Assembly: GCF_029590555.1 (NCBI RefSeq)
Contig: NZ_CP081001.1
Location: forward strand, 992,001-1,056,000
Direction: 5' to 3'
Length of the DNA: 64,000 nucleotides
DNA from: Sphingobium sp. V4
GTDB taxonomy: Bacteria; Pseudomonadota; Alphaproteobacteria; Sphingomonadales; Sphingomonadaceae
Shown here: in pieces, positions 44,589 through 53,544 of the stretch
How positions within the stretch are numbered: position 1 is the stretch's first letter
Layout: each line of letters begins with the position of its first letter
Notes under the pieces: generated by a model
Databases searched by the model: none
Seen by the model: only the letters and a program-made list of their open reading frames with translations
Told to the model about the DNA's origin: nothing
Made by a program: the position numbers and the translations under genes

Positions 44589-45347
44589 TTATTCGGCCAG
44601 CAGCCCGCCATCGACCGCCAATGTGGTTCCCGTGACGTAGGCCGACAGGTCTGACGCAAGGAAAGCAGCCGGCCCGACAAGATCCTCGGGTTTACCGAAA
44701 CGTCCCATCGGCGTTCGGCGTATGAAGTAGTCGACCGCTTCGGGGTCGGCGCGCAAGGCTGTCGTCATCGGCGTGGTAATCGCGCCGGGCAGGATCGCGT
44801 CAACCCGGACACCGTCTTTCGCCAATTTCTGCGCCAGCGAACGGGTCAGCCCGATAACCGCTGCCTTCGAGGCATTATACCCCGGAAATGTGCGCGTCGT
44901 GACCACTCCGGCTATCGAAGCGATATTGATGATGCTCCCCTTGGTGATACGCAGCTGATCTAGGAAGGCCAGAGCCATGTTGAAGCTCCCCGTTGCGTTG
45001 ACCGCAAGACATTCGTCCCAGGCAGTCCTCACTTCCGGATCGTCCACTGTCACGCGGCGGCTGATGCCCGCGGAATTGATCAGGGCGCGGCAGGAGCCCA
45101 TCGCCTCTTGTATGTGCGCGGCCGCGTGACGGCACTCGGCGAGATCGGTGACATCGAGACGTACGGGAAAAGCTGACCCGCCGGCGGCAGCGATTTGCGC
45201 GGCCGTGCCCTCGGCTCCTTCAAGGGAAATATCGGCTGCAACGATCGTCGCGCCGCAGGCCGCGAGACCCAGCGCCATACCGCGTCCGATGCCGCTGCCG
45301 GCCCCCGTAATGACGATCAGGCTGTTTTCCAATATGATATGTGCCAT
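44589..45347 (-). CDS. SDR family oxidoreductase (classical), last gene of the leftward operon
   Basis: This protein of 252 residues has a Rossmann cofactor motif TGAGSGIGRG near residue 14, NSAG near 91, a catalytic Ser in NIASIAG and YNASK near 155. An Asp after strand 2 (VAADIS) favours NAD over NADP. Classical SDRs interconvert alcohols and ketones. It lies 222 bp downstream of the next SDR, so it may have its own promoter. The likely role is oxidation of a cyclic alcohol to the ketone used by the monooxygenases, an inference. Confidence 0.9.
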   Translation of the reverse strand: MAHIILENSLIVITGAGSGIGRGMALGLAACGATIVAADISLEGAEGTAAQIAAAGGSAFPVRLDVTDLAECRHAAAHIQEAMGSCRALINSAGISRRVTVDDPEVRTAWDECLAVNATGSFNMALAFLDQLRITKGSIINIASIAGVVTTRTFPGYNASKAAVIGLTRSLAQKLAKDGVRVDAILPGAITTPMTTALRADPEAVDYFIRRTPMGRFGKPEDLVGPAAFLASDLSAYVTGTTLAVDGGLLAE

Positions 45348-45569
45348 TCGTAATGCTCCTCCCCTGAAGGCCAGCTTCGCTATGCACGGCGGCTGCTCGG
45401 CCGACCTGTTCTCCAGACATCCGGGCGGAAATGGCGGACTGGTTGGCCCTATGCATCCATTCCTGCGCCGGGCCGCGCTCGTTAGTGGGGCGCATTCAGG
45501 CGATCAGAAGCTTTCCGCTCTCCCCGGAGCGCTGCGTTGTGCAAGCGCGCAGCGTTTCCGTAATGGCTG

Positions 45570-46340
45570 TCAGAACAGGTTGTGCGAGTAATTGCCGTCG
45601 ATCCGGATTGTTTCCCCGGTAATATAGCCAGCCCGGTCGGAACACAGGAAGGCTGTCAGCGCGGCGACTTCTTCCGGCGTTCCCCAGCGCTTCAACGCGG
45701 TGCTGTCGAGCAGGCTGGATTCGGTATAGGCTCCCGCACCTTCCATGTAACTGCTTTGAGCGGCGGTCCGGATTGGACCCAGCGCAATGCAGTTGGCGGT
45801 GATGCCCGAGCGGCCATATTCGTGGGCGAGTGTTTTGACGAACGATGCCGCGCTGCTGCGCAAATTTTGCGCATACATCGGATCGTGGAGGTGCGGCGCC
45901 TTCATGCTGACAGAACCGAGAACCACGATGCGTCCCCAATCCCTTTTCACCATGTCGGGCAAGACGAGGCGGCCAAACCAGGCGAGGCTCATCACCCAGG
46001 TTTCAAAGGCATCGCGAAGCGCCTCATCTGAAAGGTCATCGAGCGATCGCGCATGGCTCACGCGCCGGGGATTGACGACGAGAATCTCGGGCGGCCCGAA
46101 CCTTGAACGGCATTCCTCGACGATTGCGTCGACGCCCTCCGCAGTCGACATGTCGGCGACTTTGCCCGCAACGGTGCCCACTTGGGCGAGTTCATCGACC
46201 GCCGAGCCGACTATATCGGCGTTTCTTCCGGTGAGTAGGACCTGAGCGCCTTCGTTGAGGAGTTCCCGTGCAATGGCAAAGCCGGAGCCTCGGCTTCCAG
46301 CCGCTACCACTGCCACTTTATCCCTAATTCCCAGTTCCAT
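45570..46340 (-). CDS. Atypical SDR lacking the YxxxK lysine
   Basis: This Rossmann protein of 256 residues has a glycine motif (AAGSRGSGFAIA) that deviates from TGxxxGxG and NPRR in place of NNAG. Ser143 and Tyr156 hold the usual 13-residue spacing, but the fourth residue after Tyr is Leu160, not Lys (YAQNL). This matches the beta-ketoacyl-reductase-like SDR subgroup known to lack the full tetrad. The C-terminus is normal (SDRAGYITGETIRIDGNYSHNLF). It may bind NAD(P) without standard chemistry. It lies 56 bp from the next SDR in the operon. Confidence 0.87.
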   Translation of the reverse strand: MELGIRDKVAVVAAGSRGSGFAIARELLNEGAQVLLTGRNADIVGSAVDELAQVGTVAGKVADMSTAEGVDAIVEECRSRFGPPEILVVNPRRVSHARSLDDLSDEALRDAFETWVMSLAWFGRLVLPDMVKRDWGRIVVLGSVSMKAPHLHDPMYAQNLRSSAASFVKTLAHEYGRSGITANCIALGPIRTAAQSSYMEGAGAYTESSLLDSTALKRWGTPEEVAALTAFLCSDRAGYITGETIRIDGNYSHNLF

Positions 46341-46396
46341 GGCATTTGATACCTTTGGTCAACAGCTTCGCCCCCGGCCGCCCGCGGCGGTCCGCT

Positions 46397-47200
46397 TTAA
46401 GGTCCTCGCCATCCAGGCCGATTCTTGAGATTGGCGGCCATCCAACCACCATCCACCAGCAGGTTATGGCCAGTCACATAGCTGGCCAGGTCGGACATCA
46501 TGAACAAGATACCCTTGGCGACCTCATCCGCGGTACCTCTGCGTCGCATCGGGACGCCGCTTTGCGCGACCTCCTCAGTTCGCTGTGGGGTGTCGGGTAC
46601 ACGCGGAGTGATCACTGTTCCCGGTGCTACCGAGTTCACGCGAATCCCAAATTCCGCCCACTCGATCGCCATGGACTTCACGAGATGTTTCAGCGCCGCC
46701 TTGGCGGCGCCATATGCGGCATGGTCAGGGGCCGCCTGCAAGCCGCTCACGGAAGTCACGCAGACGAGCGATCCGGGGCACCGGGCAGAGATAAGCCGAT
46801 TGGCGACTTCCTGGAACAACAGAAAGACGTGGCGCAGGTTGAGGTCGATATCGCGCTGCCAGAAGTCGAGCGACATCTTTGCAAGCGGAACCTGATGTGA
46901 TGCGCCCACCACGGTGACGCAGCCGTCCAGGCCCCCCAGCAAGTCCCACGCCGCGGTCACGATCTCCGATATCGCGCCTGGATCCGTGACATCTCCCACC
47001 ACATACTCTGCTCTACTCCTGTTCGCGCGAAGCTTTGCGACGATCGCGTCGGCGTTGTCGGCGGATACGTCGACAATACAGATATTGCATCCGGTCTGGG
47101 CAAGGCGGATCGCCGTCCGCTCACCTATGCCTGCTCCCCCGCCGACCACGAGGATATTCTTGCCCTGCAATCCGAACAGGCTGGCCTCTGATTCTTCCAT
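46397..47200 (-). CDS. SDR family oxidoreductase
   Basis: This protein of 267 residues has GGGAGIGERTA near residue 20 and Asp in CIVDVS suggesting NAD. The NNAG region reads VVGAS, the catalytic Ser is in VTSVSG and the YGAAK motif near 158 is complete. The C-terminus VTGHNLLVDGGW is typical. Start ATG 47200 overlaps the stop of the upstream hydrolase (TAATG read on the minus strand), so translation is coupled. It is one of four SDRs in the operon. Confidence 0.9.
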   Translation of the reverse strand: MEESEASLFGLQGKNILVVGGGAGIGERTAIRLAQTGCNICIVDVSADNADAIVAKLRANRSRAEYVVGDVTDPGAISEIVTAAWDLLGGLDGCVTVVGASHQVPLAKMSLDFWQRDIDLNLRHVFLLFQEVANRLISARCPGSLVCVTSVSGLQAAPDHAAYGAAKAALKHLVKSMAIEWAEFGIRVNSVAPGTVITPRVPDTPQRTEEVAQSGVPMRRRGTADEVAKGILFMMSDLASYVTGHNLLVDGGWMAANLKNRPGWRGP

Positions 47201-48150
47201 TACACGGTTTCTCCCAGTTTACTGTGCGGATCGCATTCCCAGGCCGGTCCTTTGTCGAAGCGCGCATCGAGAAAGGCGCCGACCGACGTGATCGTGTCGA
47301 CAGCTTCGGCAAGCACGGCTCCGCGGCTGTGAAAACCGTGGAACATCATCGGGCGGACTTCGAGCCGCACCCGCACATCGGCCGCGGCGGCCCGGGCCGT
47401 AAAGGCAAGAGCGTCATCCAGCAAAGTTTCGCGCGATCCGACCTGGATCATCAGCGGCGGCAGGCCACCAAGATCTGCGTAGAGAGGCGAGGCGAGGGGT
47501 GTGCGGGGAGACGTTCGCTCGCCCAGATAGGCCGCTGCCATCTCGTTCAAGCTGGCGTTGGTAAGGATGGGTTCATGGGGGCCATTGCGGATGACACTAT
47601 CTCCGGACATAGCCAGATCGACCCAGGGGGAAATCATCGCCGCCGCCACCGGCAGCGCCAGACCGGCATCGCGCGCCGCTACCAGGGTGGCCGCCACCAG
47701 CCCGCCGCCCGCAGAGTCTCCGCACAAGGCCAGTTGGGCCGGATCTGTGCCGTTGGCGAGAAGTTCGCGATAGGCGGCCAGGGCATCATCGACTGCCGCC
47801 GGGAAAGGATGCTCGGGCGCGAGACGATAATCCAGGATCATCACAGTTGCCCTGCTGGCGCGCGCAATCTCGCCGGCAAGGGCACGGTAGCCTTTTGCAG
47901 AACACATCGTGTAACCGCCGCCGTGTAGAAGCAGCACCGTGCGCGAACGGACGCTGCCGGGCGCCCATGTCCGGATGCAGGGCCGGCCGCCGAGGGTCGT
48001 TTCTTCAAATGCGAGGTCGGCGGCGATAGGATAGGTATCCATCATCGCTTCGACCAGGCCGCGCTTGTCCAGCAGGGTGGTTCCAGCAGGCATGGCAGGT
48101 GCGGCGCGGATCGCCGTAAGCAGGGTATCGAGTTCATCGCGAGGGTGCAT
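47200..48150 (-). CDS. Alpha/beta hydrolase (hormone-sensitive lipase family)
   Basis: This esterase of 316 residues has the HGGGY oxyanion motif near residue 76, the nucleophile elbow GDSAGGGL near 147, an Asp in the GSRETLLDD region and His in MFHGFHS. It would hydrolyse an ester or lactone, which fits products of the Baeyer-Villiger enzymes in the same operon. ATG 48150 (MHPRDELDTLL) is chosen; the open frame further upstream overlaps the preceding SDR gene. Confidence 0.9.
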   Translation of the reverse strand: MHPRDELDTLLTAIRAAPAMPAGTTLLDKRGLVEAMMDTYPIAADLAFEETTLGGRPCIRTWAPGSVRSRTVLLLHGGGYTMCSAKGYRALAGEIARASRATVMILDYRLAPEHPFPAAVDDALAAYRELLANGTDPAQLALCGDSAGGGLVAATLVAARDAGLALPVAAAMISPWVDLAMSGDSVIRNGPHEPILTNASLNEMAAAYLGERTSPRTPLASPLYADLGGLPPLMIQVGSRETLLDDALAFTARAAAADVRVRLEVRPMMFHGFHSRGAVLAEAVDTITSVGAFLDARFDKGPAWECDPHSKLGETV

Positions 48151-48163
48151 GGGGAACCTTTCG

Positions 48164-48904
48164 TTAGATCGAGCGGCCGCCGTCGACAGCGAATTCGGCG
48201 CCAGTGATGAACGAGGCTTCGTCGGACAGCAGGAAAGCCACCAGCGGCGCGATGTCGCTGGGCACTGCGGCATGGCCCAGCGGGACCGACGAGGCAGCTT
48301 GCTCGAAGAAGCTTGGATCTTCGCGGGTCATCGGCGTATCGACGACGCCGGGAAATACAGTATTGACGCGGATGCCATGCGAAATCAGGTCAGCCGCTGC
48401 GCACCGGGACAGCCCGCGCACCGCCCATTTGCTGGTGGCATAGGCGGTCAGATCCTTCATCCCGCGAAGTCCGGCGCCAGAGGAAATGTTGACGATCGCG
48501 CCTGTGCGACGCGGCGTCATATGCGCCGATACGGCCTGCATTCCGAGGAATGCTCCGGTGACGTTAACCCGGAAGGCTAGCTCCATATCAGCGAGCTCTG
48601 CTTGCGCGATTGAGCCCGTCAACAGCACGCCGGCATTGTTGACCAGGCCGTCGATCCTACCGAAGATCGCGCATGCGCGGTCCACCGTCCTGGTCCAGTC
48701 CTCGGCACGGGTGATATCGTGAACCTGCCAGGCTGCACGCTCCCCAAGCGAGCCGGCCGCCTCCGCCAGGCGTGCCTCGTCCTGATCGGTGAGGAGTACA
48801 TGACTTCCCCGCGCCACGAGTTCCCGAGCTACGGCGGTACCGATCCCGCCTGCCGCTCCTGTCACGATAACGACTTTGCTCTCCAGCTTCGCTGCCGTGT
48901 TCAT
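48164..48904 (-). CDS. SDR family oxidoreductase
   Basis: This protein of 246 residues is a classical SDR: TGAAGGIGTA, LTDQD after strand 2 (NAD-type), LVNNAG, NISSGAG and YATSK, followed by the C-terminal TGAEFAVDGG. All four catalytic residues are present. It starts at ATG 48904, overlapping the stop of the monooxygenase gene by 4 nt. An alcohol dehydrogenase role beside the monooxygenase is likely. Confidence 0.92.
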   Translation of the reverse strand: MNTAAKLESKVVIVTGAAGGIGTAVARELVARGSHVLLTDQDEARLAEAAGSLGERAAWQVHDITRAEDWTRTVDRACAIFGRIDGLVNNAGVLLTGSIAQAELADMELAFRVNVTGAFLGMQAVSAHMTPRRTGAIVNISSGAGLRGMKDLTAYATSKWAVRGLSRCAAADLISHGIRVNTVFPGVVDTPMTREDPSFFEQAASSVPLGHAAVPSDIAPLVAFLLSDEASFITGAEFAVDGGRSI

Positions 48905-50856
48905 GCGGCTACCTCCGGAACGCTGGTTCGCTCCAGCAGATAGTCGTCCAGGTCGACATGGTGCATCATCTGCCACATGTCGAGCAGCCGCCATGGCCAG
49001 TTGGTGACCATTCTGCCGGATGTGGTCTTGTACCAGTTATTGACCGAAGGATGGGCCATCACCAGGCGGCTCGCAGCTTCGTCGAAGCGTTCGAGATAGG
49101 TGCTGCAAGCCTCCTCGGTCACCTCCATGCTGGCGATGCCCTTTTCTATCATCAGGCGCACGGCGTCGAGGATGTAGCGAACCTGGCACTCGGACACGAA
49201 GATGATGCTTCCGCCGTGGGAGAGATTGGCGCCCGGGCCATATAGGAAGAAGAAATTGGGAAAGCCAGGCGATGTCACGGTGAGGTAGGCGGAAGGCCCT
49301 TCGGCCCAGGACGCGTGGATTTTCTGCCCGTCGCGCCCGCTTACCTCCATGGGAGCCAGCATCTTGATGGAGTCGAAGCCGGTCGCATAGACGATGATGT
49401 CGACCTCGTGGGCACGACCTTCCGCGTCGATGATCGCGTCGCCCTCGATTCGACTGATGGGCGTATCTACCAGATCGACATGCGCCTGACGCAAGGTCTG
49501 GAGCCAGAGGCCATTGTCCTGGAGCATCCGCTTGCCACCCGGCGGGTAGCTTGGGAGGACCTTGCGTAAAAGTTCAGGGTCGTCCCCGACCTGCGCGGTA
49601 ATGTGTGCTGTCAGAAGCTCCCGCAGAGCTTCGTTTGACGCGCTCAAAGAGCGGGGCGCGCCGGCCCATTCTGGATCAGCGATTAGCCCGGGAAGCGTGG
49701 CATCGCCCAGATGCCAGAGCATCAGGAATCGGAACCATCGAGAATAGGTCGGGACATGCGCCATGACCCACTGCACCTCCGGGCTCACTTCGTCGTGATA
49801 GCGCGGATTATATTTCATCCAGGGAGGCTGGCGTTGGAACACGGTCAGCGAGGTGGCCATCTTCGCCAGTTCCGGCACCACCTGGAAAGCGCTCGCCCCC
49901 GTCCCGACAACCGCGATCCGCTTGCCCGCCAGATCGACGGAGTCGTCCCATCGGGCGGTGTGCATCGACACCCCTGCAAAGCTTTCTCTGCCGGGGATAT
50001 CAGGATATTTGGGCCGATTGAGCTGGCCGACCGCTGAAATAACGACGTTCGCTTCGATGTGTTCGCTGGACCCATCGGGACGCCGGACCTCGACCGTCCA
50101 GCGGTCGCGATGAAATTCCGCCGCGAGTGCCTCCGTAGAGAACTGGATCGAGTCGAGGAGACCCTCTTCGCCAACGAACTCCTCGAAAAAGGCCGCGAGT
50201 TCGTCGCGCTGGCTGAAGTAGGAGTTCCATTGATGGCCGGGGCTGAAGGAGTAGGAGTAGAAGTGATTGCCCACGTCGACCCGGCAGCCGGGATAGCGAT
50301 TTTCATGCCAGGTCCCGCCGGGCTTCCCGTTCTTCTCTATCACGGTGAAGGGAATGCCGGCTTCCCTGAGGCGCTTGGCCGCAAGCAGACCGGACATGCC
50401 CGCACCGATTACCAATACGTGGAACTTCGCGCGTTCCTCCGGCGGGGGATTGGTCGTCCAGGAGAAACGCCGTTTGTCGGCGCCGTCAAGGGCAAGCTCC
50501 TCGCTGAACATCCCGGCATAGGCATCGGAGATATCCGTTCCGGTGTAGAACTGCGTCAGCCGCATCAAAGTCTCATTGTCTGGCGCGGGCACGGGGGGGA
50601 AATTCCCCGACCAGAACCTGAGGAGCGCATCGGCAAGCTGTGCGCACACCGCTGCTTTCCCGTCCGCGGCAAGGCGTTCCTGATACCACTGGCCGATTGC
50701 CAGGGGACCGGGACGAAATGTGTCGTCGAGGAAAGCGGAATCCCCGGTGAGACATATCAGCGACATCAGCAGCGTCGCGCCGTCCGCCTCCTGCAAGCGT
50801 CGGATCAATTCTTCGCGTGAAGGAATCTCGGCGGGTACTTCGCGATCAGCGTGCAT
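48901..50856 (-). CDS. Flavin monooxygenase, Baeyer-Villiger type (with long N-terminal extension)
   Basis: This protein of 651 residues inserts oxygen next to a ketone, using FAD and NADPH. The FAD Rossmann motif is VIGAGMSGLLAA near residue 149, preceded by a 140-residue extension also seen in steroid/4-hydroxyacetophenone-type BVMOs. The fingerprint FAGVSMHTARWD (293-304) has the canonical Phe, Gly, His and Trp. The second Rossmann motif is VVGTGASAFQ. GPSAYLTVTSPGFPNFFFLYGP is a family segment. It sits between the lactonase-like gene and an SDR. Confidence 0.93.
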   Translation of the reverse strand: MHADREVPAEIPSREELIRRLQEADGATLLMSLICLTGDSAFLDDTFRPGPLAIGQWYQERLAADGKAAVCAQLADALLRFWSGNFPPVPAPDNETLMRLTQFYTGTDISDAYAGMFSEELALDGADKRRFSWTTNPPPEERAKFHVLVIGAGMSGLLAAKRLREAGIPFTVIEKNGKPGGTWHENRYPGCRVDVGNHFYSYSFSPGHQWNSYFSQRDELAAFFEEFVGEEGLLDSIQFSTEALAAEFHRDRWTVEVRRPDGSSEHIEANVVISAVGQLNRPKYPDIPGRESFAGVSMHTARWDDSVDLAGKRIAVVGTGASAFQVVPELAKMATSLTVFQRQPPWMKYNPRYHDEVSPEVQWVMAHVPTYSRWFRFLMLWHLGDATLPGLIADPEWAGAPRSLSASNEALRELLTAHITAQVGDDPELLRKVLPSYPPGGKRMLQDNGLWLQTLRQAHVDLVDTPISRIEGDAIIDAEGRAHEVDIIVYATGFDSIKMLAPMEVSGRDGQKIHASWAEGPSAYLTVTSPGFPNFFFLYGPGANLSHGGSIIFVSECQVRYILDAVRLMIEKGIASMEVTEEACSTYLERFDEAASRLVMAHPSVNNWYKTTSGRMVTNWPWRLLDMWQMMHHVDLDDYLLERTSVPEVAA

Positions 50857-50877
50857 GTCGGCATCCTGTTTGCTTGT

Positions 50878-51774
50878 TCAGACGATTGCCTTGAACAGTG
50901 TTTCGGTGAGTCCGCGGACTGGTGCTGGCATGGCGAAAAGCCGCCCCTCCAGTTCTTCTTTTCCCGGCTTCGCCCCGCGGATCGAAAGCGAGGTGACGAA
51001 AACGGTTTCGAGTTGCGGTCCTCCGAAGGCGGGTTTGGTCGGCCAGTCGCACGGGGTCGTAAACTCGTGTTCCAGAGTGCCGTCGGCGGCGAGGCGGCGC
51101 AGACGTCCTGCGCCCGCGCAGGCGAACCAGTATCCGTCTTCGGAATCGACCGTCGCCCCGTCCGGAACGCCCATTCCTTCGGGCAGGCGGTGGAATTCGC
51201 GACGACGCCCGACCGATCCGGTCGCGACATCGTAATCGAACGCCCAGATGATGCGCTCAGCGGTATCCGCATAATAGAGGGTCGATCCGTCCCGGCTCCA
51301 GGCCAGACCATTGGAGACGGTGCCGCCAGCCGCTTCCGCACAGGACACCAGTCGCCCCCCGTCCAGACGAAAAAGCTCGGCTCCGCCGCGCTTGCCATGG
51401 CTGACATAACCGAGGTTAATCACCCCGACCCACAGTCTGCCCGCCGGGTCGCAGCGTGCCTCGTGCAGCGCCAGCGCCGTGTCGTTCAGCGGCGCCGGCG
51501 CGATCTCGGTGAGGGAGCCGTCGATTGGATCAAGAGCGAATATCCCGGTCTTGAGCGCGACCACCGGACCGCTCTCGGACAACACCACGCCGCCGATGCG
51601 GCATGGCATTTTCCAGGCCCGCTCCTCGCCGGTCGCGGGCGTGAGGCGATAGAGGGCCGGAGCATTGCAGTCGATATAATAGACCGCCTGTTCGCGTTCC
51701 GACCACAACGGGGATTCCCCGATGGCGGCGAGGCGGCTCGACACGGGAGCGCAATCGTGGCGGATCACTGACAC
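50878..51774 (-). CDS. SMP-30/gluconolactonase family protein
   Basis: This six-bladed propeller of 298 residues begins with IGESPLWSEREQAVYYID, where Glu is a metal ligand. Further sites are GTVSNGLAWSRDGSTLYYAD (Asn and Asp) and GVPDGATVDSEDGYWFA. Members hydrolyse sugar and other lactones with a divalent metal. Between two Baeyer-Villiger monooxygenases, a role in opening the lactone they make is the natural reading. It follows an amidohydrolase gene with 8 bp between. Confidence 0.9.
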   Translation of the reverse strand: MSVIRHDCAPVSSRLAAIGESPLWSEREQAVYYIDCNAPALYRLTPATGEERAWKMPCRIGGVVLSESGPVVALKTGIFALDPIDGSLTEIAPAPLNDTALALHEARCDPAGRLWVGVINLGYVSHGKRGGAELFRLDGGRLVSCAEAAGGTVSNGLAWSRDGSTLYYADTAERIIWAFDYDVATGSVGRRREFHRLPEGMGVPDGATVDSEDGYWFACAGAGRLRRLAADGTLEHEFTTPCDWPTKPAFGGPQLETVFVTSLSIRGAKPGKEELEGRLFAMPAPVRGLTETLFKAIV

Positions 51775-51782
51775 CCGTCCGC

Positions 51783-53543
51783 TCAGTTCGGCCGTGCGAA
51801 ACGACCCGGACGCGCTCCCGTAGCCGAATCAAACCGGCGTGTGACGACGCCGTTGACCAGGGTGGCAAGGTAGCCGCGCGATCCTTGCACATACCGTCTC
51901 CCTCCCGAGGGCAGGTCGTTCACGATGCGCGGGCGCTCGATCTGAAGTCTTGCGTGATCGATGACGTTGATGTCGGCGCGAAGGCCCGGGGCAATCCGCC
52001 CGCGATCGCTGAAGCCATAGAGAGCGGCGATTTCCCCGGTCAGCTTGTGGACCATGCGCTCCAGCGGGAAGCGGTCGCCGCGCGTTCGGTCGCGTGTCCA
52101 GTAGCTGAGGCAGAAAGTCGGAAACGAGCCGTCGCAGATGGCAAGCAGGTGGGCCCCCCCGTCGCCCAGACCCAGGATGCTGCCCGGCGCGTCCATCATG
52201 CCGCGCACCGCTTCGAGATCGCGATCCCAGTAGTTCAGCATGAAGAACACGGCGAGATTGCCGCCGTCGCCGCTCGCCAGAAGGTCGTAATAGAGTTCCA
52301 GCGGCGTCACGCCGGACGCTTCGGCCCGCGACTGGAACGAATCCGCAGAAGAGGGTTCGTACTGCGGCGGATCGCCCAATGCATACATCAGACCCGCCCC
52401 AGTGGTCAGCCGCGAAACCACGCCGCTGATCCGCAATGCATTAGGTCCGGTCGCTTCGATATCCGTCTCAGCCAGAATGCGCGCGCGGCGTTCCGGGTCA
52501 CGCATGGCTGCCGCACGCTCAGGAATTGCAAGCCCGGCAATCTCCCGATACGAGGGCTTCAGCAGAAACGGATGATGCCCGTCCAAAGAACTCAGGAAGC
52601 CGATCCCGCGGGGCGCGACTTGAGGATAGATCGGTATCCCTTCCTCGCGTTTGCGGGCGCTGGCTTCGCACATCCACACCCAATCATCGGGGTCGTTGCG
52701 GATCTGGTGCAGCAGGTAGTTGACCGGCCTTCCCCCCGCCATCGCGATCCGTTCCATCAGGCCATGCTCGAATTCGCGCTCGTCGCGGCTTAGCGGAGCG
52801 TTGATGAGATCGCCCGAATCGCCCTTGGGAATGATCTGGAAGACGCCGCAGTTATGGCGGCTCATCGCCTGGGCGAGCGCGATCAACTCTTCTTCCCGCG
52901 CCTTGTAGCCCGGCGCTCGCACCCCTTTGCTGGAGACATGTTCGAGAATGCGGCCCGCGGAAAAGCCGGCGGCGCCAGCGGCCATGGCATCGTCCATCAG
53001 ACGCGCCATTTGGGCGATATCCTCGGCGGTCGCGTCTTCATGGGAGAGTGCGCGCTCGCCCATGACGTAGACTCGGAGCGGGGCGTGCGGCACCTGGGCT
53101 GCTACGTCGATCGTATATTCCCTCTCCTTCAGACGGTCGAGGTAATCCGGGAAGGTGGACCATTGCCAGTCAAGGCCCTCGGTAAGGACAATACCGGGAA
53201 TGTCCTCCACCCCTTCCATCAGTTCGATAAGCGGTTCGAGGCAGTCGTGGCGGAGTGGCGCGAAGCCTACACCGCAATTGCCGCCGATAGCGGTAGTGAC
53301 TCCATGAGAGAATGCGGGTTCGAGCACATCGTCCCACAGGAATTGGCCGTCAAAATGGGTATGTGGATCGATGAAGCCGGGCGTGACGATCGCGCCATCG
53401 GCGTCGATGACCTGGCGCGCGGCGGTGTTGATTGTGCCTCCGACCTTGGCGATGCGGCCGTTTTCGATGGCGATGTCGCCTGTGAATGCGGGCCGGCCCG
53501 TGCCGTCAATGATGTGGCCTCCGCGAATGATGGTGTCGTACAT
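51783..53543 (-). CDS. Amidohydrolase of the N-acyl-D-amino-acid deacylase type (copy A)
   Basis: This protein of 586 residues starts [16 protein letters not shown]. Metal ligands HTH lie in [12 protein letters not shown], and the D-aminoacylase Cys in [39 protein letters not shown] and WTRDRTRG are shared with the second copy at 61964. Catalytic Asp is expected in the GDGGAH segment. True substrates in such catabolic clusters are often not D-amino acids; a cyclic amide, ester or 1,3-diketone cleavage is possible. The start lies 1 bp after the preceding stop. Confidence 0.88.
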   Translation of the reverse strand: MYDTIIRGGHIIDGTGRPAFTGDIAIENGRIAKVGGTINTAARQVIDADGAIVTPGFIDPHTHFDGQFLWDDVLEPAFSHGVTTAIGGNCGVGFAPLRHDCLEPLIELMEGVEDIPGIVLTEGLDWQWSTFPDYLDRLKEREYTIDVAAQVPHAPLRVYVMGERALSHEDATAEDIAQMARLMDDAMAAGAAGFSAGRILEHVSSKGVRAPGYKAREEELIALAQAMSRHNCGVFQIIPKGDSGDLINAPLSRDEREFEHGLMERIAMAGGRPVNYLLHQIRNDPDDWVWMCEASARKREEGIPIYPQVAPRGIGFLSSLDGHHPFLLKPSYREIAGLAIPERAAAMRDPERRARILAETDIEATGPNALRISGVVSRLTTGAGLMYALGDPPQYEPSSADSFQSRAEASGVTPLELYYDLLASGDGGNLAVFFMLNYWDRDLEAVRGMMDAPGSILGLGDGGAHLLAICDGSFPTFCLSYWTRDRTRGDRFPLERMVHKLTGEIAALYGFSDRGRIAPGLRADINVIDHARLQIERPRIVNDLPSGGRRYVQGSRGYLATLVNGVVTRRFDSATGARPGRFARPN

Positions 53544-53544
53544 G

